A DNA stretch of 64,000 bases from Magnolia sinica (GCF_029962835.1 NC_080589.1:16203586-16267585); one strand, 5' to 3'; positions 12,111-25,501 are shown, counted from the first letter of the stretch. Translations and numbers: made by a program. The notes: generated from the letters alone by a model not told the origin.

Positions 12111-13422
12111 TATGTTAAAAGAACTCCTTAGTATTCTAACTAAGCTGCATTTTGGGCCCTAGCCCTGAAATGACAAGGCAAAAAGGATGGGCGACATGGA
12201 TTATACATATACATTAATGTTAGCCCATGTGGGTTGTGTTTTGCATGGATCGTGGTTGTCATGTTAAATGGATTGTGGTTTTCACGTATTCACTTCCTAT
12301 ACTATCTTGCCACTATTACCATAGCTTAAGGCCCATGATGGGATGATCCGATCCATCCACCTTGTCGGTTTGCTCGCCGTGGGCCCATAAAGTCCTGACT
12401 TGGGCATTGTCCACTTCTAACAAACTCATGGTGAGCCTGGAAAGTTTCAACAGTCACTATTATTTTCTATTATGTGGCCCACATGAGCACTGGATCAGGC
12501 TGATACTTGGACCTTAGCCCTAAATTAACAAGGCAAAAAGGATGGGCGACATGGATTATACATATACATCAATGTGGGCCCATATGGGTCGTGGTTTGCA
12601 TGGGTCGTAGTTGTCATGTTATATGGATTGTGGTTGTCATGTTAAATGGATCATGATTTTCACGTGTTCACTTCCTTTACTATCTAGCCACTAGTACCAT
12701 AGCTTAAGGCCCATGATGGGGTGATCCGACCCATCTACCTTGTCGGTCAACTAGCCATGGGCCTAGAAAGTCCTGACTTGGGCAATGTTCACTTTTAATA
12801 AACATCACAGTAAGCCTGGAAAGTTTCAACGGTCACCATTATTTTCTATTATGTGGCCCACACAAGCACTGGATCAGGCTGATACTTTGGCCCTATCCCT
12901 AGAATGACACGACAAAAAGGATGAGTTGCGTGGATTATATACATACATCCATATGGGCCCATTTGGATCGTGGTTTGCATGGGTCGTAGTTGTCATGTTA
13001 TATGGATCGTGGTTTTTACGTGTTCACTTCCTTTACTATTTAGCCATTGGTACCATAGCTTAAGGCCCGTGATGGGGTGACCTGATCCATCCACTTTGTC
13101 GGCCAGCTCACCATGGGCCCAAAAAGTCTTAACTTGGGCTGTGTCCACTTCTAACAAACATCACAGTGAGTCTGGAAAGTTTCAACAGTCACCATTATTT
13201 TCTATTATGTGGCCCACATGAGCATTGGATGAGGCCGATATTTGGGCCCTAGCCCGAAAATGACACGGCAAAAAGGATGGGTACCATGGATTATACATAT
13301 GCATCAATATGAGCCCATATGGGTCGTGGTTTGAATGGGTCGTAGTTGTCATTCTGTATGAGTCATGATTGTCATTTTATATGGGGCATTGTTGTCACAT
13401 GTTCACGTCCTTTACTACCAAA
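12111..13422 (-). repeat. MULE-2a arm: reverse-oriented units
   Basis: The unit of 10531-11710 recurs here in reverse complement at least three and a half times. The atacatcaatgtgggccca-type block lies near 12220, 12575, 12950 and 13305. The series is broken by the CACTA-like insertion and resumes at 24272. Forward and reverse series form a multi-unit palindrome. Confidence 0.88.
13371..13422 (+). repeat. 52-bp direct repeat, left flank of the CACTA-like insertion
   Basis: Identical over 52 bases to 24220-24271 (gtcattttat... through ...actaccaaa). Sequence to the left (12111-13370) and to the right of the second copy (24272-24799) is one continuous MULE-2a arm, so the repeat was single before the insertion. 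Confidence 0.9.
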
Positions 13423-14260
13423 ATATGACTTTTATCGACGAAATATATTTTCGTAGGCAAAAGTAAACTTTTACCAACGAAATTAAATTTCGTCGGTAAA
13501 AGTCATCTTTACCTACGAAAAGTTTCGTAGGTAAAGAGTCTTTTCACTTTTTCCTCCGATTAAGACATCAAAAGTGTACTTTTGCCTACGAAGCATAATT
13601 TCATAGGTAAAAGACATCTTTACCTACGAGAAGTTCATAGGTAAAGGGTGTTTTAAAATTTTAAAATATATTAAAGATTGAAAAGTTTACTTTTACCGAC
13701 GAAATTTAATTTCGTAGGTAAAAGCTATCTTCACCTATGAATCTTTTTGTAGGCAAAGGGTGTTTTTAATTCAAAATAAATGAAAATTTTATTTTTACCC
13801 ACGAAATACAATTTTGTAGGTAAAAGACATCTTTACCTACGAACATGTTCGTAGGTAAAGGGTGTTTTGGTAAAAGCTATTTTCACCTACGAAACTTTTT
13901 GTAGGCAAAGGGTGTTTTCAATTCAAAATAAACGAAAAGTTTAGTTTCACCTAGGTAAAAGATGTCTTTACCTACGAAAATGTTCGTAGGTAAAGGGTGT
14001 TTTGAATATAAAAGATTACTTTTACCGACGAAATTTAATTTCGTAGGTAAAAGCTATTTTCATCTACGAAACTTTTTGTAGGTAAACAGTGTTTTCAATT
14101 CAAAATAATCGAAAAGTTTAGTTTCACCTACAAAATATAATTTCGTAGGTAAAAGCTGTCTTTACCGATGAAAATGTTCATAGATAAAGGGTGTTTTGAA
14201 TTTAATCTCGAAAAGTTTACTTTTATCGACTACATATAATTGCGTAGGTAAAAGTGATAA
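13423..14260. repeat. Left subterminal array of the CACTA-like element
   Basis: Roughly fifteen to twenty copies of a tacctacgaaa ... tttcgtaggta palindrome, spaced irregularly and separated by ggtgttttgaat- and ttcaaaataa-type linkers. Such repeats are the usual transposase-binding arrays of CACTA elements (family knowledge). Confidence 0.88.
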
Positions 14261-15907
14261 TTACCTTCTACCTGATATTTGGATCTGTTCAATTTTTAGA
14301 ACCACGTCCTAGAATGGACTGGTAAAATGAATGGACGATGTAGATATAGAACACATCTTCAAGGTGGGCCCCACACAATTTGTAATGGACTATTCTACAG
14401 GGTGCAATCATGGCCATTGGAGCATCCCAACCAATTGTAGTTGCTACCAAGGATGGACTGATCGGTGTGAAAAGTCAGATGTGCAAGTGAGAAACATTCT
14501 ACCTGGTGAGTTATTGGGAAGCCTGGAACCTCCAGTCTTGAGCCTTCCACAAACTCACTTGGGCAAAACTGTGAATGCTTGCAGGTGAATGTTATTGTAG
14601 ATCATCGTGTTATATATGGTGTTGATTTGACTTTATTCTTGCAAACTCTAATGAAGATCATTGAGGATTCAAAAGATTTGACTTTCTAGTCTCTGCTTCA
14701 AGGTCATTGAAGTCTTTTTGAATCATTTGTTGAGATTATACCTTCCAACAAAAAAGAAAAGAAAAAAAAAGAAGCTGTGATTCAAGAAACTAGGGGCATG
14801 TGGGTGATGCAAGGTTCTATAGCTAATATGTTTGGGGCAGCTGTTTGATGGTCGAGGAATATATACAAATATGTAATCCACTTGAGTAGTAGGCTGGAAT
14901 CAGAGACGTACATGATGGGACTCACCTGATGTACAACTTAGATCTTGCACCTATGGGCTACTTTGGTACAAATGGTAGTATCTTCTCTCCATTTCTTTGA
15001 CAATGGATACATCTAATTTTTTAAATCTCATTCTATCATGATTCAGAGAAAATGATGGACGAAGTGGATTTTACACTTTCATCATAATTGGCCCATAATA
15101 ATTCATATATTTTTGTGTTTTCTCTTTATTCATATCTTTGTGATATTATGAACATGTTGGATGTCAAATAAACATTACTATGGGCCCAAGGAAGGTATCA
15201 ACGGTGGAAATCATTATTCCACACTGTTTCGTGTGGCATGGTCCACTTGAGTTTTGGATTTACTGAAAATTCAGGATCAACCCACACTGTTCATCTATTT
15301 TTCGGGATATAAATCTCAGGTGGACCACACCATGATGTACGTGTTTAATCCATGTCGTCCCCATGAGGTCAAGTTGTGTGGGCCCCACCATGACGTGTGT
15401 CAAACATCAACACCATGCATTTGATTGATCACCTTTAAATTATGGGATATCCCAAAAATCAACCGTATACGGAACTCCGGTGGGCCATACCATCTAAAAT
15501 CATGTGAAGACATGCCTAAAATATATAAAAGCACTTAGTGGGCCCCACCTGAAATTTGGATGCGTCTGAAACTTGGTATGACCTCTCATCCAAGTGGCAC
15601 ACCCATAATGGATGGTCTGGATTTGCTGACCACATCTCTGTGGGCCCAAAAAATAATTATGAATGTTTTAATGGAGGGTAACCCCTCTCAACTTTTGTAT
15701 GTGGTGTGGCCCATACAAGTCATAGATTAATTTGATTTTTAATCCCTGGGCCCACCATGGGATGATGCATCTGACTGATGGGGTAGATGTTTGACACGCA
15801 TCATGGTGGGGCCCAAAGAGCCATACCAGACCCCGGCCCAAATTTGGGCGCGCTCTCAAAACAGACGCCCGCCCAAATCAAAACAGACGCCCGCCCAATA
15901 AAAAACC

Positions 15908-15912
<5 letters not shown>
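14261..15912. other. Interior of the CACTA-like element: relics of the dispersed gggccc repeat
   Basis: No gene is recognised. Stretches at 14275-14400 and 15040-15800 match the dispersed element seen in the glutaredoxin promoters and MULE arms (gtggtccacttgag, gggccccaccatgacgtgtg, catgtcgtcc). The region 14597-15000 looks unique and non-coding. Confidence 0.5.
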
Positions 15913-15953
<41 letters not shown>

Positions 15954-16031
15954 TGCATCTGGGACTACTGGTTTTCCTCTTCGTTGCTAGATTGAGAGGC
16001 GCCATTGCAAGAACTTCAAGAAAAAACAAGG
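15913..16031 (+). other. 5'-leader-like segment with (TC)19 and a splice-donor-like end
   Basis: A (TC)19 tract at 15913-15950 is followed by about 80 bp of mixed composition ending aaacaag|gtatatgc at 16031. This resembles a plant 5' UTR first exon with donor site and may be the captured 5' end of a host gene. No protein could be recognised, so identity is open. Confidence 0.35.
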
Positions 16032-17074
<1,043 letters not shown>

Positions 17075-17499
17075 AAAGAGAAAGAAGAAGAAGAAGAAGA
17101 AGAAGCTAAAATGCAAAGTTACAGACACAGGTAGTGGGGATACAAGCCACATTGATGGAAGTCTAGGACATGACTACAGATAGGATTACCCTTCTAGTAC
17201 TTCCATACAATTGCAGGGAAATTTTAATCAAGAGAAGGGCTTAATGAGGCTAAGCCACATTGATGTTTTTGTCTTTGATTTTTTTTTTTCTCTTGATAAT
17301 GAGGCTAAAAAGACAAAAACATCAAAAGAAAATTGCAATGGCAGCTCCTTGATTCCCATCAAACTAGCCCAAAACCCACAAAGGCACTTAGGCCCATAGC
17401 TCAAATGATAACCTTCCTCTAAACTTTTTGGAGCAGATCTGCAGTTTGAAAGATCAGAGGTTTTAAATGGTAATTGAAGGCTTGAAACAGCAAATTCCC

Positions 17500-17965
17500 A
17501 ATAAAACTGTTTACTATTAGCAAAAAATCAAATTAGATGTGGTTTAGTGAACACTTTAGATTAGTGAAAACTCAACATCTATATGGATTTCTCAATTAAA
17601 TGAAACACATCTATGCTTAAAAGGAAAAGGACCCAACTAGCTAAACCCCCAAAAGAAAAACTGTTTATTATTAGCAAAAAAAATCTAATTAGAAGAGGTT
17701 TATCAAACGATTTAGGATTAGCAAATTTCAAAATCTATATGGATTTGTCAATTAAATGAAAGATATATGGAAAAAAAAAAAACCTTGTATAAGATGAGAT
17801 AATACAGCTAAACTCCAATAGAACTTTTTTACCATTAGAACAAACCTAATTAGAGGCAGTTTGTTGAACGATTTATGATAAAAGAAAATTCAACATCTAT
17901 CTGGATTTCTCAATTAAATGAAACATATACATAAAGGAAAAAGACCCACCTTGTATAAGATGAGA
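17500..17965 (+). repeat. Three diverged tandem units of about 160 bp
   Basis: The order aactgtttactattagca, tctaattaga, ggatttctcaattaaatgaa and caccttgtataagatgagat repeats with starts near 17505, 17660 and 17822. Units differ by many substitutions and small gaps. No coding sense. Confidence 0.8.
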
Positions 17966-18734
17966 TATGAATTGTAATGTGAGGATTTTCAAGCACAGAA
18001 TCTAGAAAAACTAGGTTCTATGCAAGAAGGAAAATACCCTGTTTTCTTTGATTGAAAACAAGGCCAAAGCATCTATCTGTTCAAAAGAGAAAAGCCAAAA
18101 AAATAAAAAATCAAAGCAGTACAGCATCCAGTACTTTCATAGCAACACAGAATAAAAGGGGAAAAGGAAAACTCCTTTTACCAGTCTTTCATCTCTTGGA
18201 AAATGGAGCTCAAAAACAATCTTTTAAAACAAGGCAAACCACTTTGTAGTAATAAGAATCCAATCTAGAAAACATCACTACAAAACCAGAAAAATCCACC
18301 TCTAAACTGCAAAAGCTTCATGTCTCATGGCAGAAACAAGGTAGCAATAAGTATTTACAAATCAGTCAAATATAACTAGAAAGAACAAAATGCAGAAACA
18401 AACAGCATCATTGTAAATGGCACTTTGAAATGATTCAACAAACTCTTCAATTGTAAGTGTGCACCACTTGTAACGTGTGAGGATTGCTAGCCTTCCATTT
18501 GGTAGATCCCACTGGGTCAATGGCCTGACCCAGCCAAGCGATGACAACAAGGATGGCTGCGATCTTTGGCCTGCAGTCCGGGCTGGCTTGGGACTAGGTT
18601 CTTTACCTCATGTGCTCTCTTTAACTTAAGTTCATCATGGCCCGCATTGGCCCAGCTGAACCCATTTGTTACCCTACAATACACCATCTTGAGATGGTAA
18701 CATGACATTTCCACAAGGGTTGGGCTTTCCAGAT

Positions 18735-18956
18735 ATGTATGTATGTATGTATGTATGTTTAAACAAAATTAAAACTCACCTTGCTCCCTTGATTCCATAC
18801 ATATACACACATGCATATATGTATATACATACATATGTTTAAACAAAATTAAAACTCACCTTGCTCCCTTGATTCCATACATATACACACATGCATATAT
18901 GTATATCTGTATATACCTAAGATGTATGTGTATGTATGTATGTATGTATGTACACA
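18735..18956 (+). repeat. (TATG)n tracts and an 80-bp tandem duplication
   Basis: A (TATG)n run at about 18735-18758 is followed by two copies of a unit starting gtttaaacaaaattaaaac at 18757 and 18837 (period 80). A second (TATG)n run follows at about 18930-18952. The duplication probably arose by slippage between the flanking tracts. Confidence 0.9.
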
Positions 18957-20570
18957 AACCTATGTGGCGATTGTGGGTTTTCTTTAGTTTAAACATTTTC
19001 TATTTTACTATCCAGAAAACGTTTTTGCCCATGATTACTCTTATTATATGTGATCACAAAATCTGTCACTTGTGTAGAACATCCAAAAATCAGCAGGGTC
19101 CACCAACAGGTGTTGCCTATCTAAGTAAATAGGTCAACCTGATTTTTACAGCAGGTGATATTTGGTGGGGTCCATCTTTTCATAGGTGGGATGTTAGCAA
19201 ACATGACAGGTTGGTGGGAAGGAGGGGACTGTGTGAATCATTTCTCCTATTCATTATGAAGGGAAAAAAAAATCATTCACTAAGTTAGGAATTGTGTATG
19301 GTATAGATCCAGGGACTTGCGCTTCTCATTTACGGTTTCTTAAATTTTGTAGCTTTAAATGTTCTAATCATGCATTTGCTTACACCATTGAAAAAAAGAA
19401 TCATGTGTTTGCATACAAGGCGAGGGTGATTTATAGCTTGTGGACATGCTCTTGCTTCTTCTCATTTAGGCACACATACGCACATCCATCCATATATCCA
19501 TATACATATGGATGGATATAGCAAATGAATGTAATTTGAGAGCGAGTGATATGTATCAATTTTCAAGAGGCAAAACTAGGTTTTTGAGATGATTTTATTT
19601 GTTTCTGTTTTTATGTTTACGTTTGTTGATTATTTTTCCATGAATTTGGTACCTCAATAAGTAAAAAAACAAACAGAAGCCATGACCTGATTAACTTTTC
19701 TGAATTTTGCAAATTTTAGAAAATATATGAGAAGGTTTTCGCTAGTTCTGATATTTTTCTCTTATCATTTGATTATTTAGTTATTGTCTTTTGAAAGACA
19801 GCTTTTTCTCTTGTTATTTGATTGGATAGTTCCATCTTTTTTCAAAGCATAAACTGTCAGATTGATTTTCTTTTATCCTTACTGTAGGTATGATGGCCAA
19901 CGAGCTCAGATTTTGTGCTCTTGCATCCCCCATGTGGGCTGGATGAATCACCATGGTAATAGAGATGGTGGAAAAAAAGGAAGTAGTAGTCTAGCCTGTT
20001 TTGAGCCTCAATTCTTATATGATCTTCATGCCTTGAGTTTGTGCTAGTGTGGCTCATGGTTCAGTTATCCAAACCACTAATATGATGGGTTTCGCTGTTG
20101 ATGACCCACACACCAAAGTTCCTCAAGATTGAAATATTCCAACCCTTCAATACCCAGCCAAGAAGTACACATTTAAGAAAGAAAAAATAGTGATAGTTCG
20201 AACTCAATAGAAAACTGGCCAAATATCAATGACTAGGATCTGGCAATCTTGGCTTCTTTTTTTTTTTTTTTTTTGAGTGCATCACATCAACAATTTAAAC
20301 CACTGAACCATGTAGTTTGGCATGCTCAAAACTTGTGGCAGTGACAGATGTTGATAAGCCTTCATACTTCTTTGTCATTTTACGTCTGCTTATTTATAAC
20401 ATGTGGGCTTTTCTCTAGATTGGTCATAACATGTTCTAGTAGAGGAACCTAGTTCAAATGATGCTGGTTCTTTAGTTCTCATTTTTGGTCCCTTAGTTAT
20501 TGGACCTTATCATAAAAGCTACCTTCTCCTATGGTCCATCTGCTTTGTATTATTTCCTGTCAGAGGAGGA
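18957..20570. other. Intron-like sequence, no gene recognised
   Basis: AT-rich DNA with long T runs and polypyrimidine-AG sites. A possible exon at about 19889-20046 (following ctgtag|gtatgatggcc) reads through 50 codons, but its product was not recognised. Confidence 0.35.
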
Positions 20571-21219
20571 AATGGAGATCCTTCTACTAGAAACTGCAGA
20601 TTTTACTGTAGATTTCACTGGCGCAAAGCTGCAAAATATATTTTAGTTACTTCCTAATGAATTGTTTCTATTTTCCCATTAGGAGATTTTTTTAAAACTA
20701 TCTTGCAACTGATTGGTAGGAATGAACCTGGAATTTTAACTGCTAGAAAGGATTTAGACTACATTGGATGAGAAGAACTGTTGGAAGCCTTGAAGAGGGT
20801 AGGTGTTTTGTTTTGTTTTTTAACCACTTACATGGATAATTATAGTGTTTCACTAATTCATCTGTGTACACATGTTCTCAATCTACCCACTTGCAGCAAA
20901 AGGGTACGTTTGAAACCGGTCAAGAAGATAGTACTGAAATTCTGGAGGAGTTAAAGCTGAGGTTGGCATACAGGGAAGCAGCTGTGGCTGTTCTTGCATG
21001 CTACAATCCAAATCCTCACCGTCCTTTCACTGAGGTCAATGCTAGAATGATTTCTTCATCAGTCGATAATTTGTTTCAAGATCAGAGGCTTATCTGGAAT
21101 TTGTTGCAGACTAATATTCGTTCCATTCGCAGCAAGCCAAATATGCGTTATGTTGAGACTACCGGAAGGTTTTTTTGAGAAAGTTAGATTATGTAGAATC
21201 TATAGTCCGTGCATGTGCC
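20571..21219 (+). pseudogene. Captured fragment of an inactive FtsH-like protease (FTSHI family)
   Basis: Three consecutive exon pieces are readable. Piece 1, about 20582-20645, gives LLLETADFTVDFTGAKLQN. Piece 2, about 20700-20799, gives GILTARKDLDYIG, then an in-frame TGA, then EELLEALKR, ending at donor gtaggt. Piece 3, from 20898 after ttgcag, gives QKGTFETGQEDSTEI, ELKLRLAYREAAVAVLACYN and PHRPFTE. An intact 77-bp GT-AG intron follows (about 21034-21110). The frame then resumes as SIRSKPNMRYVETTGR and runs one base out of frame into DYVESIVRACA before donor gtaagt. I recognise this as the C-terminal half of plant chloroplast FTSHI proteins, probably the FTSHI5 type, from memory. Stops and a 1-bp frameshift make it a pseudogene. 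Retained introns show capture at the DNA level. Confidence 0.75.
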
Positions 21220-21518
21220 CGTAAGTCTTATATCTCTCTTTCCTTTAATTACTCTTTTTTTTTTTTTTTTTGTCCTTGTGCCAAATAGTTCACTGTTCAG
21301 GTGCATAAGCCAATCAAATTATCATTGGCTTATGGATCTAGTGCATGCATGTCACATGTGCAGTAATGACATGGGGCATGGTACCTCCCATGCCTCCAAT
21401 GGCACTGGATCTAGTCCCTTTCTGGTTACTTGAGTGTGAATTTCACACAATTTTGCTTGGTGCACTCCATCTTGACTCAGGTGTTTATTGTCTCATTTGA
21501 ATTTTCTGTTATCTGTAG

Positions 21519-21608
21519 AGTTTTTTAGCGGTACTGGGTCCGAATGGAAGTGGTAAAAGCAACGTCATAGATGCAATGCCCTTTGTATTTGGGAAACGAG
21601 CTAAGCAG
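21519..21608 (+). pseudogene. SMC4: Captured SMC4 exon with the Walker A motif
   Basis: A 90-nt exon is bounded by ctgtag and gtaagc. It reads SFLAVLGPNGSGKSNVIDAM, then PFVFGKRAKQ, 30 codons with no stop. GPNGSGKSN is the Walker A nucleotide-binding loop, and the VIDAM.FVFGKRAKQ continuation is specific to SMC4, the condensin ATPase; SMC1, 2 and 3 differ here. Neighbouring SMC4 exons are not found, so a single exon with its splice sites was captured. It follows the FTSHI fragment by 300 bp on the same strand. A short echo of the exon (gtcatagatgcaatgctctt) lies at about 21643. Confidence 0.88.
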
Positions 21609-22141
21609 GTAAGCTCCATTTATATATGGGAATCTAATCTGGGTCATAGATGCAATGCTCTTTATATTGATTTGTTGCAAAACTTTCGTAATTCCTTGTG
21701 ACATTTTTAAATTTTAATGTTATCCATGTCATTGATATAAGAATGTGAACCTTTCATCCACGACTAAAGTTTTTCCTTTATATAGCAATATCACAACCCT
21801 TTGAACAATGACTCTTTTACATTTAGTCTCTATTTTTTTTTTCTTTTTGTTGATTGTCCTATTGATGATCGATTGCAAGTAATATATAGCCAATGGTCCT
21901 GCGTGCAATGGGAAGAAGTCCGCTGTTATTTTTTAATGGAGAAGAGCAGTAATATTGGTCTTCATTTTTTGAATTGGTAAAAGTTTCCTACATTTTGAGG
22001 TTTTAGGAGTTTAAACTAACACCCTTTTATTTTCTTTCGTATTGATTTTTGGGGATGGATTTGCCATTGCAGCTGGAGGTAACCAAAATTTACATCTTCA
22101 TTTTTGGTTATACACCGGTTTGGGTATATGTTTTAGGTTAT

Positions 22142-22144
<3 letters not shown>

Positions 22145-22176
<32 letters not shown>
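22145..22176 (+). repeat. (TA)n microsatellite
   Basis: About sixteen uninterrupted TA units. Flanks are unrecognised AT-rich DNA (21700-22950) in which I see no gene. Confidence 0.95.
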
Positions 22177-22180
<4 letters not shown>

Positions 22181-22956
22181 CTTTAAGTGGAACTTTTGAG
22201 AGGGTGATAGGACCTGCCAAGGCTAGTGATGGATCTGGCAAGAAGGATGTGGTCGCAGTGTAGCCTGGCCCTAGCAACTAGGTGGAATTGAATAGACCCT
22301 TATGATTTATTATTATTTATTTATTATCATGTTCACATCACATGGTTATAGTAGATTTGAGTGTTATTTGCATGAGCTTATCATAATGTCATAATGTCTT
22401 TTGATTGTTTCTATGGTAAATGAATTTGCTAGATTGCTCATCAGGGTTCTTTTACTCAAGGAATGAGCTATATGCATTCCCAGGTAAAGATTTCATCTCA
22501 ATATCACTTGCTTACTGAAAATATAAATCTTGAAATTTGATATTGTATATACTATTCAGTAGCATTTTTGTATGAATGCAAACCTTTTTTCTTCAACGGG
22601 CCTAAAGATTTGATTTTGTAGGAAGCCAAATCCTTGGAGAAAGATTCTATTTGTCACATTTGGGCATGGGAAATGTGATTCTGTTGAATCCAGAAAATTT
22701 GTTTGGATACTGGGAAAGAATTGAAAGGAATTCTATGGTGTAGGTACCTATTTATAAAAAAAAATTCAAAGAAGTGAATGATTAGATTTTATGTTTTTCG
22801 GGTGATGTTAGAGTTGGCATAGTATTTCATAAGGAATGGTTAGATTTTATGTCTGATAAAGGGTTTCCTAAGAAAACTTGGAAGTGTACGTTGATATGCA
22901 GAGCTGGCTAGTTGTAGAATTGCTACTGAAATGCAAAAGAATTCACTGTTAAAACA

Positions 22957-23075
22957 GGGGACAATAGGAAAGCAACAAAAACTGTGATCCTCGCCAGCGT
23001 GACAGCATTTATAGGGGTGGCCATCTTGGGTTCAAGCTTATACTACTGTAAATGGGGCAAGAAGAGCACAACGAG
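22957..23075 (+). pseudogene. Captured receptor-like-kinase transmembrane exon
   Basis: After an acag acceptor the plus strand reads GDNRKATK, then TVILASVTAFIGVAILGSSL, then YYCKWGKKSTTR, ending at donor gtaaac. The 20-residue hydrophobic helix flanked by polar residues and a basic C-terminal anchor is typical of the single transmembrane exon of plant S-domain or cysteine-rich receptor-like kinases. No lectin or kinase domain is adjacent. The class is inferred from pattern only; another single-pass membrane protein is possible. It is the third unrelated gene piece in the same element and strand. Confidence 0.55.
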
Positions 23076-23544
23076 GTAAACTTTTACCTGAGAATCACAA
23101 AATCCTGGACATTCTTAGGCCTTATTTGGTAGACACTTAAAAATGATTTGATCTCATTTTAATTAACAATAATTATGTAAACTTCTACCTGAGGATTTAG
23201 TTATCCTTTAAAAAAAAATAAAAATAATAACCAAGGATATTTTTTGTAGCTTCAATGTAATCTTTCTTGTTTTTAACAAAATGATTAACGGACGACATTC
23301 TCTTCTATTCTATCAAGCTGTTCATGCATATGAATCTCCTTGTACACATTCTTCTTATAATCTCTTAACCTACCAATGTATCGTCATTTTTTTAATTTCT
23401 CTCTGCTTTTCTTTTTCTTTTAGTTTATGTTTGGATGGATCTACGTAGTTTGGGTTTAGATGGATGTGAATGTGAATACGATGAAATATGTTATATAACA
23501 GGTGTATACTAGGAAGAGTATGATGAAATATATACGAGGAATTT

Positions 23545-24212
23545 TTGGTGAAAGAGACTTTTACCTACGGAATATTTCGTAGGTAGAAGTTTAGGTAGAG
23601 ATTTTGAAAATATTTTTACCTACGAACATGTTAGTAGGTAAAGGTTTTGTAAATATTGTTTGCTACGAAAATATTCGTAGGTACATATTTTGAAAATATT
23701 TTTACCTACGAAAATGTTAGCAGGTAAAAGTTTTGTAAATATTTTTTATCTACGAAAATCTTTGTAGGTAAATGGTTTGCAAATATTTTTACCTACGAAA
23801 ATTTTCGTAGGTAAAAGTTTTGACAAATATTTTTACCTACGAGAACATTCATAGGTGAAAGTTTTGTAAATATTTTTAGCTACGAAAATACTCGTAGGTA
23901 AAAAGATTTGTCAATTATTTTCCCCATGAAAATTTTTGTAGGTAAAAGTGTCTTTTCTTTCAGTGTTTTTAGCTACGAAAACGTTCGTAGGTAAAAGTCT
24001 TAACACTTTGTAGGTAAAAGTCTCAACAAAGTTTTTAATTTCGTTGGTAAAAGTCTTACCATTGCCGACGATGACATTTTTTCGTCGGTAAAAGTCTTTA
24101 GCCACGGCTTTTTACCAACGAATTTACTGACGAAATATTTCGTAGGTAAAACTCTTTGCCTACGAAATAATATCATTTACCTACAAAATGTTTCGTAGGT
24201 AAAAGTGAAATT
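23545..24212. repeat. Right subterminal array of the CACTA-like element
   Basis: Many copies of the tacctacgaaa/tttcgtaggta palindrome, here joined by agttttgtaaatatttt linkers. It mirrors the array at 13423-14260 and ends in the CACTA-type terminus at 24219. Confidence 0.88.
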
Positions 24213-24219
24213 TCTTGTA

Positions 24220-24271
24220 GTCATTTTATATGGGGCATTGTTGTCACATGTTCACGTCCTTTACTACCAAA
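24220..24271 (+). repeat. 52-bp direct repeat, right flank of the CACTA-like insertion
   Basis: Base-for-base identical to 13371-13422. It continues without a break into the MULE-2a arm (tgaaatgttagccattg). Confidence 0.9.
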
Positions 24272-24799
24272 TGAAATGTTAGCCATTGATACCATATCCT
24301 AAGGCCCACAATGGGTTGATCCGTTCCATCCACCTCATCGGACAGCTCGCCGTGGGCGCAAAAAGTACCTCCATGTGCAGTGTCCACTTCTAACAAACAC
24401 CACAGTGTGCGTGGAAAGTATCAAAAGTGGGTGACACAATTACCATTATTTTTTATTATGTGGCCCACACTAGCTCTGGATCAGGCTGATATTTGGGCCC
24501 TAGCCCTAAAATGACATGGTAAGAAGGATGGGTGGCATGGATTATACACATACATCAATATGGGCCCCACGAGTTGGGCCTTGTCACGCCAAAAAAAAGG
24601 GTCCCATACACATCGTTAAATACGGCGTAACTTCTTATTCACTGAAAAACCGTACAACTACTGAACCAAAGACAAAGGGCATTTTGGTCCTAGTAATTTT
24701 CATAAGCTTGTCAGAAGGCCACCCTTGGAATAATTGAAAGGGTTAATTTATTTTAGGGAATTTGAACATGCATCCAAGCTAGTATACGGTCAATTTCCC
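24272..24799 (-). mobile_element. Right terminal arm of MULE-2a
   Basis: The arm continues the reverse unit interrupted at 13422 and ends with the family-2 terminal segment (gcttgtcagaaggccaccct, then the complement of gggaaattgaccgtatac). It matches the left terminal piece at 6899-7013. Confidence 0.8.
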
Positions 24800-25384
24800 T
24801 ATTCAATATCCACGCAGCCCATCCAGTTTTTCAGCTCCTTTTGGGACATGAACACAAAAATAAGTAAATTTTGAAGCTCAAGTAGACCACACCACGTGAA
24901 GCAGGGTGGATAATGACACCTAGTGTTAAAATCTTTCCAGGGCTTACTGTAATATTTATTTGCCATCCTACTGATGAGATCACCAAGACCTAAACAAAGG
25001 GAACACACAAATATCATCCTAATTCAAACTTTTGTGGTTTCTGAGAAGTTTTTAGGGGTGAGCGTTCGATTACCATTATTTCCCATGATGTGGTCCACCT
25101 GAGATTTGGATCTGCATCATTTTTGGGATGTCATACCCTAGAATAAGCTAGAGAAATGGATGAACGGGGTGGATAAACACACATCATGATAGGGCTCACA
25201 CACGACGTAGGTGCTGTGTGCTAGACTACACAATCCGAGTCCTTTTTTTTCCCCACTTGAAGCCCCAGCCCTTCCTTGTCAAAAAATGATAATGGGGTAT
25301 TTTGGGCATGAGACAAAATATTAAGGAACATTCTCCTTCTATTTTCTTCCATTTGAAAATTCCGTCCACCACCCCACGAGCATG
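24800..25384. repeat. Segmental duplication copy 1, block c: upstream region of the glutaredoxin pseudogene
   Basis: Collinear with 57745-58336. It contains a dispersed gggccc-type repeat at about 24810-25210 (agcccatccag, atttgccatcc, gtggtccacctgagatttgg), present at the same position in copy 2 and therefore inserted before the duplication. The last 170 bp (gataatggggtattttggg onwards) are the well conserved proximal promoter. Confidence 0.75.
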
Positions 25385-25392
25385 TATAAATA
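25385..25392 (+). promoter_or_regulatory. TATA box of the glutaredoxin pseudogene
   Basis: tataaata sits 110 bp before the ATG, in the same context as in copy 2 (gagcatg before; cctcacagcctcatattc after). A (CT)n tract follows in the leader. Confidence 0.7.
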
Positions 25393-25501
25393 ATTATCCT
25401 CACAGCCTCATATTCATCATAACAAAAGCTTCTTAGCTTTCTTTCAATCAAGTTTCCAACCACCCCCACCTCTCTCTCTCTCTCTCTACCCCATTGCTAG
25501 G

